Shown here: piece by piece, positions 12,101-17,842 of the stretch
Layout: the number at the start of each line of letters is the position of its first letter
Numbering within the stretch: position 1 is the stretch's first letter
Origin: Nitrospirillum sp034653275
Lineage (GTDB): Bacteria; Pseudomonadota; Alphaproteobacteria; Azospirillales; Azospirillaceae
DNA length: 64,000 nt
Assembly: GCF_034653275.1 (NCBI RefSeq)
Contig: NZ_JAYEES010000002.1
Coordinates: 1-64,000 of the forward strand
Reading direction: 5' to 3'
Program-made: the position numbers and the translations under genes
The notes under the pieces: generated by a model
What the model was told of the DNA's origin: nothing
Seen by the model: the letters and a program-made list of their open reading frames with translations, nothing else
Databases searched by the model: none

Positions 12101-14325
12101 AGCAGGCGTCCCCCGTTGGCGGGCAGGCGGATGAGGCCGGCGCGCGCCAGCGGCGCCTGGGTCAGGTCGAAAGGCTCGGCGACGGCGGCGGCCAGCCGGT
12201 CCCGTGCCTCCCCCTCGTCGGCGCAGTCCCGGAGCAACGGATCCGGCACCGCCAAATCAGCCACGGTGTGCCAGTGGACGGCGCCGTCGGCCTGCTCCCG
12301 GAAGGCGGTGCGCAGGGCGGGGTGATCGGCGACCAGGCCGCGCCAGGCGACCCACCAGTCCTCAACCGTGGCTTGACCCGCCGCCTGTTCCAACACCCGG
12401 ACCACATGGTGGCCCACCCCGGCCAGGCCCAGGCGGTGGGCCAGCCAGAAATCGGCCTGGCCCGCGGTGGCGGGGCCTTCGTCGCCCGCGCCGTCCTCGT
12501 CGGGGGCGGCCCCCCCGGCCGCCAGATGGGTCGCCAGGGTGCGCACCGTCAGGGTGGACAGCACGTCCTGGACCGTGGCCGCGTGACCCAGGGCCTGCAG
12601 ACGCAAGGCCACCTCGATGGCGCGCAGGCTGGTCCCACCCAGGCTGAAGAAATTGTCGTCGCGCAGGATCAGGCCTGGGCCCAGCACCGCCTGCCAGGCG
12701 GCGGCCACAGCCTGTTCCACATCCCCTTGCGGCAGGGTTTCGGGCGTCGCGACACGGGCCGCGCGCTGGTCGCGGGCCAGCGTCAGCAAGGCCTGGCGAT
12801 CGATCTTGCCGGCGCTGCTGGTGGGCAGACGGGGCAGGGCGATGACCCGCGCCGGCACCATGTAGGCCGGCAGCAGGGTCGCCAGATAGGCCGTCCAGTC
12901 GATGCCGGGCGACACCGTGCCGGCCACGAACCCCACCAGGCCGCCGTCCACCAGCACGACGCTGGCATGGGAAACGTCGGGGTGGCGGGCCAGCGCGCGT
13001 TCGATCTCCGCCAAAGCCACGGCTTGGCCGGAGACCTTGACCATGTCGTCGCGGCGGCCCAGCGCCTCCAGCAGGCCATCCTCGCGCCAGCGGCCCATGT
13101 CGCCGGTGCGGTACGCCCGGCCGAAAGCGGTGTCGACGAAGGTGCGCGCGGTCAGGTCGGGCTGGTTCAGATAGCCGGGCGACAGTCCCTCACCCAGGAC
13201 ATGGATCTCGCCCACCTCACCCGCCGGCACCGGGGCGCCCTCGCCATCCAGGACGAGCACCCGCACGCCGGGGAAGGGACGGCCGCTGGGCAGGCGGTCG
13301 GCATCGGCCCAGCCCTCCGGCGTCACGCGCAACAGGCAGATGGTGCCGCACACCTCGGTCGCGCCGTGCATGTTCCAGTAGGCGACGCGGGCGCCGTAGT
13401 GCAGGGCGTCGGCGACGTTGGGCCGCTCCCCCGCCGTCATCAGGCAGCGCAGGCCGGCGGGCACGCGCCCGTCCAGCAGCCGCAGGTAGGATGGGGTGAA
13501 CGAGGCTACGCTGACCGCGTGGCGTTCCATCAACGCCAGCAGGGCGGCGGGATCGTCCAGCAGGGCGCGGGTGGCCGGCACCTGGGCGGCGCCCAAGTAC
13601 AAGGGTAGGCACAGCTCGCGAAAGCCCAGGATGAAGCCCGGCGCGCTGGACAACAGGAAACGGTCATCGCGGTGGAACCCCTGCGCCTGGGCGTGGCCGC
13701 GCGCCATATGGGCGATGCCCCCGTGGCGGATCAGCACACCCTTGGGCCGGCCGGTCGAGCCGGAGGTGAACAGGATGGCGGCGATGTCGTCAGCCGTTCG
13801 CCCCGGACGGGGCGTGGGGGCGGCGTCGAGGGCTTCGGTGGCCAGGACCGTGATCGGATCGATCAATCCGCCGGCCAGCCCAGCCAAGCGGTCCATGACC
13901 TCCACCGGCGGCACCGAACCGTCCAGGGCCACGATGAAACGGATGGCCGCGTCCTCCACCATGGCCAGCAGGCGGGCGGGCGGATGGTCCGCGGCCAGTG
14001 GCACATAGACGGCGCCCACGCGCTGGATGGCCAGGAACACAAACGGAAGTTGTGCGGAACGGTGCACAAATACACCGACCGCCTCGCCCGGCGCCACGCC
14101 GCGGTCGGCCAGGAGGGCGGCCAGGACGTTCGCCTTGCGGTTGATATCGGCGGCGGTCTGGATGCCGCCGTCCGTCAGAATCGCCGGATGGTGCGGACGG
14201 CTTTGAGCATGGTGATCAAAGGCCTGATCGATGGCGACAAAATCCTGAAGGTCGCGCGCAGGCTCCATCATCGGTGACAGGCCGATGTTTCTGATGGCTT
14301 TGGCGCCTAGAACAGACCCGGGCAT
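1..14325 (-). CDS. Multimodular non-ribosomal peptide synthetase, C-terminal part beyond left edge
   Basis: One uninterrupted frame of 4775 codons opens with ATG at 14325 and is still open at base 1. Domain order is A1-T1, C2-A2-T2, C3-A3-T3, C4-A4-T4, C5-A5. Phosphopantetheine serines sit in LGG(T/N/H)SL motifs at about residues 566, 1623, 2691 and 3757. Condensation HHxxxDG motifs start at about 748 (HHAVVDG), 1816 (HHAAGDG), 2876 and 3942 (HHAVGDG). Each A domain has a TSG(S/T)TG.PKG loop, and A2-A5 have NxYGPTE. There is no C domain ahead of A1, so A1-T1 is the loading module. No epimerase, methyltransferase or thioesterase is visible, though the protein is incomplete. By-eye specificity codes (GrsA numbering): A2 DAWFNGAII, A3 DVSDVGAIT (somewhat Arg-like), A4 and A5 both DLSAMVGAA. 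A1 lacks Asp235. The start has only a weak ribosome site; an in-frame TTG at 14370 is an alternative. The product is unknown. Confidence 0.95.
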   Translation of the reverse strand, partial: MPGSVLGAKAIRNIGLSPMMEPARDLQDFVAIDQAFDHHAQSRPHHPAILTDGGIQTAADINRKANVLAALLADRGVAPGEAVGVFVHRSAQLPFVFLAIQRVGAVYVPLAADHPPARLLAMVEDAAIRFIVALDGSVPPVEVMDRLAGLAGGLIDPITVLATEALDAAPTPRPGRTADDIAAILFTSGSTGRPKGVLIRHGGIAHMARGHAQAQGFHRDDRFLLSSAPGFILGFRELCLPLYLGAAQVPATRALLDDPAALLALMERHAVSVASFTPSYLRLLDGRVPAGLRCLMTAGERPNVADALHYGARVAYWNMHGATEVCGTICLLRVTPEGWADADRLPSGRPFPGVRVLVLDGEGAPVPAGEVGEIHVLGEGLSPGYLNQPDLTARTFVDTAFGRAYRTGDMGRWREDGLLEALGRRDDMVKVSGQAVALAEIERALARHPDVSHASVVLVDGGLVGFVAGTVSPGIDWTAYLATLLPAYMVPARVIALPRLPTSSAGKIDRQALLTLARDQRAARVATPETLPQGDVEQAVAAAWQAVLGPGLILRDDNFFSLGGTSLRAIEVALRLQALGHAATVQDVLSTLTVRTLATHLAAGGAAPDEDGAGDEGPATAGQADFWLAHRLGLAGVGHHVVRVLEQAAGQATVEDWWVAWRGLVADHPALRTAFREQADGAVHWHTVADLAVPDPLLRDCADEGEARDRLAAAVAEPFDLTQAPLARAGLIRLPANGGRLLFWVVAHHAVVDGLAMGHLQDNLARRLRGDAAGPAAHGIRAATMAEARYLASAAREADQRYWQDQLDAAAAGADDVLADLATDYSRPATPQLAPAAPRHAVIPAATARVLARLARQAGTGLHGLLLALLGWETQRRSGRPRVIIGSGFSIRPSGAEAAIGHYVNVLPLVLDKADDTLAGRLAHSRDTLRAALGHARYPGSWIAREFQQRWPGRRAAERPGLFDITLTANPPPLSEGGAHGLRRHPLPGLGLPPLAGVDLAFSYEWAETADNQAGEDLRLVLHWNPDVYAATTAQAWLDSLVAWAEWLAADPDRLRQTPPALLAHEAAVLAAWEAGPTVERPAVGAQALFEDWARRQPDAAAVLTLEETRSYADLDAAANGVANRLLAQDLGPDRVVAVLTDCAPALPAVILGIWKAGAVYLPLAADLPVERLAYMASDAGAKVLITVPSGDGQAPPPALLTGLGPVLDAGTLPPARTVDHAGAGPDDVAYIIYTSGTTGRPKGVAVTHRGYVNTILSHAGTVGLTAADRTSLVATPGFDASPWELGMALLNGGGLAPIGPALRDDPWALKRHYTRLGVTCAFHAPSYLRVSAETPFQGLRILNTGGEAPRHSDAARHGPPIAFWNAYGPTETAIIVTIGLVEGDADPRRPLSIGRPLANTRVSLRRADGTPVPPGEVGELWLAGAGVARGYLNNPELTADRFVMTAEGRAYRSGDLGRWTADGRLELLGRMDQQVKLHGQRVELGEIEAALLAHPAMHQAAVLVSTDAGHVALRAFLVAKNDQALPTRDGWQAWLAPRLPAHMIPASYTPVAAIPTTPSGKVDARALLALAPPLEEGARTPPATALEQSVAGVWTALLGPGLSEREPRVAREDNFFALGGNSLLAVTMAHQLAQALGRPVPARDLFIAPTLAQFAAHLAAAETVADGATIADGGADGNADADPTLATLGEREFWLAEAAGLDTGHFTMPLIRRVVGPLPDAARWNAAWQALVARHAALRTTFATDADGTVRRHVTAPRDAAVAKLEFTAVGDRAAALAHIRDRQCAPLSLRLAPLYRAGVVTIAEGDTLFWLALHHAAGDGASLEVLMRDLAALLRGDEIPAPAVDAVALARQEAAYLAGPDAARDAQAWGDILRALPDAAFEEWPLDHPRRLDASARSHRLEAVLPAQQTDALRRLARRGQGSLHALMLTLLGSEVFRRTGRRDFLIGSTVSLREDAAVAEAVGYAVTLVPVAFNLADDQALANRFDTVRNELARALHHARYPFARLCHDLWRERPALRDPARFPLFDIVVTETPELPGAHRADLAGTRLARLSGAEAGGIHYELAPHGAGQDMALSHEALPDGGLVLKWQMNAAIYDVDTAHHWLKGLLDLAAWLADQPAMDGAVPSALPSEQALLARWQAGPVVFRPDARPVDLIAAQAAARPEHPALILAGGGEVSYATLLGRANRVARGLVAQGVAPGAVVAVVTPRGAVDLPATLLALWLAGAVYLPLAADLPADRRTFMIRDADATHVLDLTADGLATVERAARDDIALPRGRSTDTAYILYTSGSTGLPKGVRVGHAALLNTLLGVGEDYGLTADDRTLMFASPAFDVSLSDIGLPLVFGATLCLATAEVIERPAALLDLIRDRGVTVADLTPTYLRLLDGALPDGVRILVTGGEAPLAGDVTRYGGRLRYVNAYGPTENAITSTMGALPLAGLDGVLATGRPLPNTLAEIRDGDGALAAPGAVGEIWLGGLNLAEGYLNRPDLTAAAFIGEGGQRRYCTGDLGRWRGGHDGGLPVLEVLGRRDHQVKLNGIRIELGEIEAALEAHPAVAQAVVTLEAAPHGDPNGEPGRKSLWAFVRPQADGAPEWLAGGWRETLAGRLPAYMIPAALVVVDAIPMTPSGKVDRAALRALLALSGAQAVAGPVGGPPQGPVEERVAAVWREVLGCGPVGREDDFFRLGGHSLLAIAVSHQLEKAFGHPVPARELFSDPTLRGFARRVAQLGQGEALVVGDGSDRATEGQREFWVAEGAGLDTRAFTMALALTVTGAVPDDAAWRRAWTALVRRHDALRCHFEEAGEDGLRRPVLDADAAGTLVDSHFRIETAADAGAALAQARAHAATAIPLSQPPLWRAGLVRTPDQAVFWLGLHHAVGDGLSLAVLIEDLTTLLRGETPQPLTGTLARSTAREEAYLTSPAADADAAYWRDTLDHLVASPAPEGNGPFDEWPLDAPRPLGRGGQAAKGSHSLRLCLDADTAAGLRRIARGQGASLHALMLALMAIEVRRRTGRAHFTLGTAASTRETADEARVVGYYLNMLPLACHLPEGNTLADVLAGVQQSLADGLAHSRYPTARILADFRDQYPDLVQPGRFPLFDIAVTENPGDMGGDAGHGAAWRFVPQQLPAIGALDYRLTTNAPAQDMVLAHEARADGGHALQLFVNATVYGRDTAERWALSLAALARHVARGAADQPMPTLLPDEAAQLALWEHGPALTPPTARFDRLFQDLARAQPDAPALVTAAGVRSYAEVDAEIGALAAALRRQGLRRGQVVGILTDRSPALPAAVLAVWRAGGCYVPLTSDLPGDRLAFIAQDAGAALILALDGHTPPDALVALGLPLLRPEGVREAAALADEPLPEDVGADPAYILYTSGSTGTPKGVVITHAGLMNLAVGLGERFALTPRDRVLTLASPTFDLWISDVVMAWAAGAALSPLTRAEMDDIAAMPGLIAGRGITVAAMAPSYLRLFERAALPPLRILMTVGEAPIAADARHYAGRLACYNGYGPTENTAATTIGRIDADAPRLTAGRPLANIRVMILDAQGRQVPPGAIGEIWVAGASLARGYLNRPDLTKRAFPTTANERRYRTGDLGRWTAGGELLVLGRTDGQVKLRGQRVELGEIAAAIEAQPGVRQAVVLVHKDAAGNQALYAFATGTGLPDTTAWREALGQRLPSYMLPAAVIPVESIPTTLAGKVDQASLRARIDEYRLRQDGAHRATTPPQGPVEERIAAVWREVLGCGPVGREDDFFRLGGHSLLAIAVSHQLEKAFGHPVPARELFSDPSLRGFARRVAQLGQGEALVVGDGSDRATEGQREFWVAEGAGLDTRAFTMALALTVTGAVPDDAAWRRAWTALVRRHDALRCHFEEAGEDGLRRPVLDADAAGALVDSHFLVETAADAGAALAQARAHAATAIPLSQPPLWRAGLVRAPDQAVFWLGLHHAVGDGLSLAVLIEDLTALLRGETPQPLSGTLARSTAREEAYLASPAADADAAYWRDTLDHLVASPAPEGNGPFDEWPLDAPRPLGRGGQAAKGSHSLRLCLDADTTAGLRRIAQGQGASLHALMLALMAIEVRRRTGRARFTLGTAASTRETADEARVVGYYLNMLPLACHLPEGDTLADTLADVLAGVQQSLADGLGHSRYPIARMLADFRHRHPTLVQPGRHPLYNLLVSETPMAAGSGGDADWALTTTTVAIPERPTYRLSPLAAAHDMALTHEALADGRLVLQWVVDAELYDSETVETWALSLAALARHVAQGSADQPLPTLLPDEAAQVALWEHGPALTPAAARFDRLFQDLARSQPGAPALVTAAGVRGYAEVDAEIGALAAALRRQGLRRGQVVGILTDRSPALPAAVLAVWRAGGCYVPLTSDLPGDRLAFIAQDAGARMILALDGHTPPEALATLGLPLLRPGDVRDAALAAEALPEDVGADAAYILYTSGSTGTPKGVVITHAGLMNLAVGLGERFALTPRDRVLTLASPTFDLWISDVVMAWAAGAALSPLTRAEMDDIAAMPGLIAGRGITVAAMAPSYLRLFERAALPPLRILMTVGEAPIAADARHYARSLACYNGYGPTENTAATTIGRIDADAPRLTAGRPLPNVRVMILDAQGRQVPPGAIGEIWVAGASLARGYLNRPDLTKRAFPTTANERRYRTGDLGRWTAGGELLVLGRTDGQVKLRGQRVELGEIAAAIEAQPGVRQAVVLVHKDAAGNQALYAFATGAGLPDTTAWREALAQRLPSYMLPAAVIPVENIPTTLAGKVDQASLRARIDD
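3202..6351 (-). repeat. NRPS module duplicate, copy 1 (T3-C4-A4)
   Basis: Partner of the copy at 1-3153. Similarity stops abruptly just past base 6351, at the A3-T3 linker, where the two copies read differently after a shared CCGGGCC. The duplicated unit is therefore T-C-A rather than the canonical C-A-T module. The specificity-determining positions of A4 and A5 are the same, so the two modules are predicted to add the same residue twice in a row. Confidence 0.9.
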
Positions 14326-14551
14326 AGAAGCACCATCGGTGAATTTCAGATAAACAGATAGATGTGGCAAAAGATACCACCCATAATGGCCGACTAAGGT
14401 CCCATCGTTCGATTGGATTCAAAAATTAGCACGCACCATGTAGTCGATATTCTAATTGGTGAGTTGGTTTATGCTATTGATTTTCTGAAATATGTTGGTC
14501 TTCCATGACTGTATTAAGGCATTTATATAAATAAACCTTGATGTTTTGCCC
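14326..14551. promoter_or_regulatory. AT-rich leader upstream of the NRPS gene
   Basis: The roughly 220 bases upstream of the NRPS start are clearly AT-richer than their surroundings. They form part of the 505-base gap between the NRPS and transporter genes, so the NRPS probably has its own promoter here. I could not pick out a convincing -35/-10 pair or a palindrome. The rest of the gap (to 14830) holds only a doubtful small ORF. Confidence 0.35.
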
Positions 14552-14791
14552 ATGGAACGCAAAGTCGGCAACACGGAGCAGTATGTCGGCTTCGTCACCA
14601 ACCAAGTTCATAAAAGTTGCATTAACGTGGCGTCCATGCCCGCACTAATGGGTGGCATGGGTATAGTGCGGTGCGCGGAACATCACAAGGATTATTTCCC
14701 TGGCACGTTGTATCCAATCGCCTCGACGCATCTTAAGCCTTTCGTGCGGGCGCGCGCCGAACGGGATATAGGCGGCAACCACGGCGTGTAG
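14552..14791 (+). CDS. Doubtful small hypothetical ORF (79 aa)
   Basis: This open frame in the gap between the transporter and NRPS genes starts at ATG 14552 (TTG at 14546 is also in frame) and stops at 14791. I recognise no family. It has no clear ribosome-binding site, no signal peptide and no membrane segment, and its base composition is lower in GC than neighbouring genes. It may be chance coding in a regulatory gap or the remnant of something older. Confidence 0.15.
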   Translation: MERKVGNTEQYVGFVTNQVHKSCINVASMPALMGGMGIVRCAEHHKDYFPGTLYPIASTHLKPFVRARAERDIGGNHGV

Positions 14792-14830
14792 TAAGGAAAG
14801 AAGCGGAAGGCGGGGCTGTCGGCCTGGCGT

Positions 14831-16120
14831 TCAGGCACCGCGGCCGGGTGCTGTTTCCCGCATCCGCGTGAGGACGGGCAGCACAAGCAGGGCGACCAAG
14901 GCGATCATGACGCCGGGAACAAAAAGCCAGGCTGTGCGGCTCACCAGCGCGTGGGCGATGAAAGGCGTCAGCCCGCCGAACAAGGCCGTGGCCCCTGTGG
15001 CCCCCAGCGCCAGGCCCGTCAGCCGCCCTTCGCCAGGAAACTGCTCGGCCGTCGCCACGGCGCCCACCGCGCTGACACCGCCCGCCACGGCCGCCAGCAG
15101 AATGGCCCCGACCAGGGCCCGGCTTACGGACCCGCTGGCCATCAGCCAGAACAGGGGCGCCGGCAACAGCGCGCTTCCCAGGGTGAGGCCGATCAGCACG
15201 GGCCTGCGGCCCAGGCGGTCCGACAGCAAGCCGACGACCGGCGTCACGGCGATGACCACCACCGCGGCGATGGTGGACAGCCACAGCGACACATCTTCAC
15301 TCAAGGATCCTGTGGAGGTGAGGAAGGCCGGAACATAGGTGATGCCGATATAATAGGTGATCGACCCCAGGGCGGAGATGGCGAACGACCGGAAGATGCC
15401 CGCGCGATGGTGGGTGAGGGCGTAGGCCAGCGGCCGGACCGGCGCCGCCCCGGCCGCCGCCTGCCGCTCGAAATCCGGCGACTCCTCCATGGCCGACCGC
15501 GCCACCCAAACACCACCCGCCAGCCCCGCCCCCACCAGGAAAGGGACGCGCCAGCCCCAGGCGGCGAGATCCGTTGCATCCAATAGGTGCACGGTCACCG
15601 CGGACACGCCGACAGCCAACAGCCCGCCCACCTCGCTGGCCGCCGAGGCGCAGGAGGTGACCAGACCCCGCCGGCGCGGCTTGGCCCCCTCCAGCAGGTA
15701 AGCGACGACGCCGGTATATTCCCCACCCACGGAAAAACTCATGACACAGCGCAGCAACAGCAGCAGCCACCCGGCGGCGGCACCGATGGCCGTGTGGGTC
15801 GGCAGCAGGGCCGTGGCCACCATCGCCAGGCTCATCATGGCCATGGACAGCAGCATCATGCGTCTACGCCCCAGACGGTCGCCGACATGGCCGAACGCCA
15901 CGGCCCCCAGCGGCCGCAGCAAATAGGCAATGGCGAACCCCGCCAGCGCGGTGATCAGCGACCCCTTGTCATCCCCAAAAAAGATGCGGGCGACGGTCGG
16001 CGCGAAATAGAGGTAGAGCGTGAAGTCGTACCATTCCACCACCGTGGAGAACGCCGCGATCGCCATCGAGCGCCGGGAAACGGTTGGATGCGCCTCGGGC
16101 AGGGGCTTCAGCTCATCCAC
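14831..16120 (-). CDS. MFS transporter, metabolite:H+ symporter (MHS) type
   Basis: Predicted 12-helix inner-membrane permease of the MHS subfamily of the major facilitator superfamily, whose members (ProP, KgtP, ShiA) import small organic acids, betaines or amino acids with protons. The family signature VVEWYDF lies in the first membrane segment, and the loop after helix 2 reads GDRLGRRRMM, with a second copy LSDRLGRRPVL at mid-protein. I place the start at GTG 16120 (429 aa) because AGGGAG sits 6-7 bases ahead. An in-frame ATG at 16243 would add 41 residues unlike a transporter N-terminus and lies close to the insertion sequence. It lies 505 bases upstream of the NRPS gene on the same strand, so it could serve precursor uptake or product export; its substrate cannot be read from sequence. 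Confidence 0.85.
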   Translation of the reverse strand: MDELKPLPEAHPTVSRRSMAIAAFSTVVEWYDFTLYLYFAPTVARIFFGDDKGSLITALAGFAIAYLLRPLGAVAFGHVGDRLGRRRMMLLSMAMMSLAMVATALLPTHTAIGAAAGWLLLLLRCVMSFSVGGEYTGVVAYLLEGAKPRRRGLVTSCASAASEVGGLLAVGVSAVTVHLLDATDLAAWGWRVPFLVGAGLAGGVWVARSAMEESPDFERQAAAGAAPVRPLAYALTHHRAGIFRSFAISALGSITYYIGITYVPAFLTSTGSLSEDVSLWLSTIAAVVVIAVTPVVGLLSDRLGRRPVLIGLTLGSALLPAPLFWLMASGSVSRALVGAILLAAVAGGVSAVGAVATAEQFPGEGRLTGLALGATGATALFGGLTPFIAHALVSRTAWLFVPGVMIALVALLVLPVLTRMRETAPGRGA

Positions 16121-16218
16121 CAGGCTCTCCCTTGTCGCCGATCCATGCCGCACCGATCCCGTGCCAAGGTAACGGCCTTGGTGTCCGCACTCCAGGACGG
16201 AAACCATCGGGCCTTGAA

Positions 16219-16258
16219 TGTCGCACTTCGGGATTGAATCCACCCCGAATGCGCGACA
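16219..16258. promoter_or_regulatory. Imperfect inverted repeat upstream of the MFS transporter
   Basis: TGTCGCACTTCGGG at 16219-16232 pairs with CCCGAATGCGCGACA at 16244-16258 around an 11-base loop (one bulge, one mismatch). It lies about 100 bases ahead of the preferred transporter start and 20 bases from the insertion sequence end. It may be an operator for the transporter or a preferred insertion target. Confidence 0.35.
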
Positions 16259-16290
16259 TGTTTCAACCGGATAGAAGTGTCAGGGTATCC

Positions 16291-16309
16291 TGCAAAGTAG
16301 AACTGTCAG
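16291..16309 (+). repeat. Left 19-bp terminal inverted repeat of the IS
   Basis: Reads TGCAAAGTAGAACTGTCAG, an exact inverse of 17722-17740. Confidence 0.9.
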
Positions 16310-17685
16310 TGCGGGGGTGGGGCGGGCCGCGAAGCCAGCGGCGGAGCGGACCGGCCCACCCCCGCAGGGCGCCCCGGCAAACCCCGCTTGCGCCCCGCTT
16401 TGCCCCCGGTCTGGACATAGCCAACGCGCTCACTGTTGGTCTGGACCTTCGGTGCCGGCATCGCCTCCTGCGTCTCCCGGATCTCAGCCAACACCGCCGA
16501 CAGCCGCTTATTCTCAACCACCGCCGCGTGGCTCACCCGCTGGTTCTTGTCAAACGCGGTGTAGGGCAGGGCCACTCCCTGCCAGCGGAACTCCAGCCGC
16601 CCGTCCGCAAAGGCGTAGCTGTCCACATACTGCCCCACCAGGCCCCGCGTCACCGCCGTCTCCGCCAGCATCACCCGCCGCCGCTCATAAGACAGCGTCA
16701 ACTGCCGCCCCACATACCGCCGCTCCCGCCAGCATAGAATGTCCCGCAGCCGCTCCGTCGACACCGTCAGCGGACGGTGCACATCCTCCGGCCGGGCAGG
16801 GGCCACCGCAAACCGCCCGTTGAACCGCTCCATGAACCCGGGCAAAAAGGCGTTCCCCGCCGCCATGTCGCTGATCCCCGCCAGCCGCAACTCCTTCACC
16901 AGCCGGTCCTGCAGCGTCCGGTTCACCCGCTCAACCCGCCCCTTCGCCTGACTGGAGTTCGCGCACAGGATCTCGATCCCCAACTCCGCCAAGGCCCGAC
17001 CGAACTGCGTCATCCCTTGCCCCGTCCGCGCCTCCGTCTTCGCCACCCGGAACACCGTGTGCTTGTCGGAGTAAAACGCCACCGGCCGGCCATGTCGCGT
17101 CACGTATCCCTCCAGCGCCGCGAAGTAGCTGAACGCGCTCTCCGACGCCGCAAACCGCAGTTCCATCAATCGGCCCGTCGCATCGTCGATGAACACCAGC
17201 AGGCTGCACGGGCCAGCCCGGTCCTCAAACCACCGATGTTCGCTGCCGTCGATCTGAACCAGTTCGCCCAAGCGCTCCCGGCGCAGGCGAGGGCGATGGA
17301 ACTGACGCCGCTGATGCCGCGATACCCACAACCCCGCCGCGGACATCCACCCCCGCAGCGTCTCCCGCGACACAACCAGGCCGTGACGCTCCGCCAACTG
17401 CTCCGCCGCCAGCGTCGGACCGAAATCCGCATAGTGCCGCCGCACCAGCTCCAGCGCCAACTCGCGCAGCCCAGACCCCAACGTGCGGTTCGACGGCCGA
17501 CCCCGCGCCCGGTGCACAAGAGCACCACCTCCGCCCGATCGATACCGGCTCAGCAACCGCCATACCTGACGCTCGCTCAAGCCCAAAACAGCTGCCGCTG
17601 AGCCAGCTGTCAGACGGCCACCCACAACATCCGACAGCACCTCAACCCGACGAACGTCCCGTTCGCTCATCACGACCCAGCCCAC
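16306..17685 (-). CDS. ISNCY family DDE transposase
   Basis: 459-residue transposase with an N-terminal helix-turn-helix region (SAAAVLGLSERQVWRLLSRY) and an integrase-type catalytic core. The presumed catalytic acids are Asp in VQIDGSEHRWFE, Asp in FYSDKHTVF and Glu in KGRVERVNRTLQDRLVKE. Its length and the DGSEHRWF signature fit ISNCY-family elements. The frame is intact, so the element may still be mobile. Initiation could be at the ATG of MSERDVRR, five codons downstream of the listed start. Its reading frame ends inside the left terminal repeat region. Confidence 0.9.
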   Translation of the reverse strand: MGWVVMSERDVRRVEVLSDVVGGRLTAGSAAAVLGLSERQVWRLLSRYRSGGGGALVHRARGRPSNRTLGSGLRELALELVRRHYADFGPTLAAEQLAERHGLVVSRETLRGWMSAAGLWVSRHQRRQFHRPRLRRERLGELVQIDGSEHRWFEDRAGPCSLLVFIDDATGRLMELRFAASESAFSYFAALEGYVTRHGRPVAFYSDKHTVFRVAKTEARTGQGMTQFGRALAELGIEILCANSSQAKGRVERVNRTLQDRLVKELRLAGISDMAAGNAFLPGFMERFNGRFAVAPARPEDVHRPLTVSTERLRDILCWRERRYVGRQLTLSYERRRVMLAETAVTRGLVGQYVDSYAFADGRLEFRWQGVALPYTAFDKNQRVSHAAVVENKRLSAVLAEIRETQEAMPAPKVQTNSERVGYVQTGGKAGRKRGLPGRPAGVGRSAPPLASRPAPPPH

Positions 17686-17721
17686 CGCAGCCTCCCACGT
17701 CGGACACAGCCAACCGGAAGA

Positions 17722-17740
17722 CTGACAGTTCTACTTTGCA
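17722..17740 (-). repeat. Right 19-bp terminal inverted repeat of the IS
   Basis: Reads CTGACAGTTCTACTTTGCA on the plus strand, an exact inverse of 16291-16309. A degenerate direct copy (CTGACATTTTAACTTTGCG) follows at 17746-17764. Confidence 0.9.
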
Positions 17741-17842
17741 CAAGTCTGACATTTTAACTTTGCGCCTACACGACAAAAACCGGTAAGGTATATTATGGAA
17801 ATAATTATCTGAGCCATCCAGGACTTGACCGCTGGGGTGGCG

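Larger units (their letters stand above)
16278..17751 (-). mobile_element. ISNCY-like insertion sequence (about 1.47 kb), apparently intact
   Basis: A single transposase gene fills the element. Perfect 19-base inverted repeats lie at 16291-16309 and 17722-17740. Just outside each is a second, shorter copy of the end motif (TGTCAG at 16278-16283; CTGACA at 17746-17751, followed by TTTTAACTTTGCG). I therefore put the ends at the outer copies, but the exact tips are uncertain. No target-site duplication is obvious. The element sits between the NHLP precursor gene and the MFS/NRPS genes. Confidence 0.8.

Noticed and set aside
16278..17751. Target-site duplication of the IS
   Set aside because: Bases flanking either choice of element ends show no matching direct repeat, so none is annotated.
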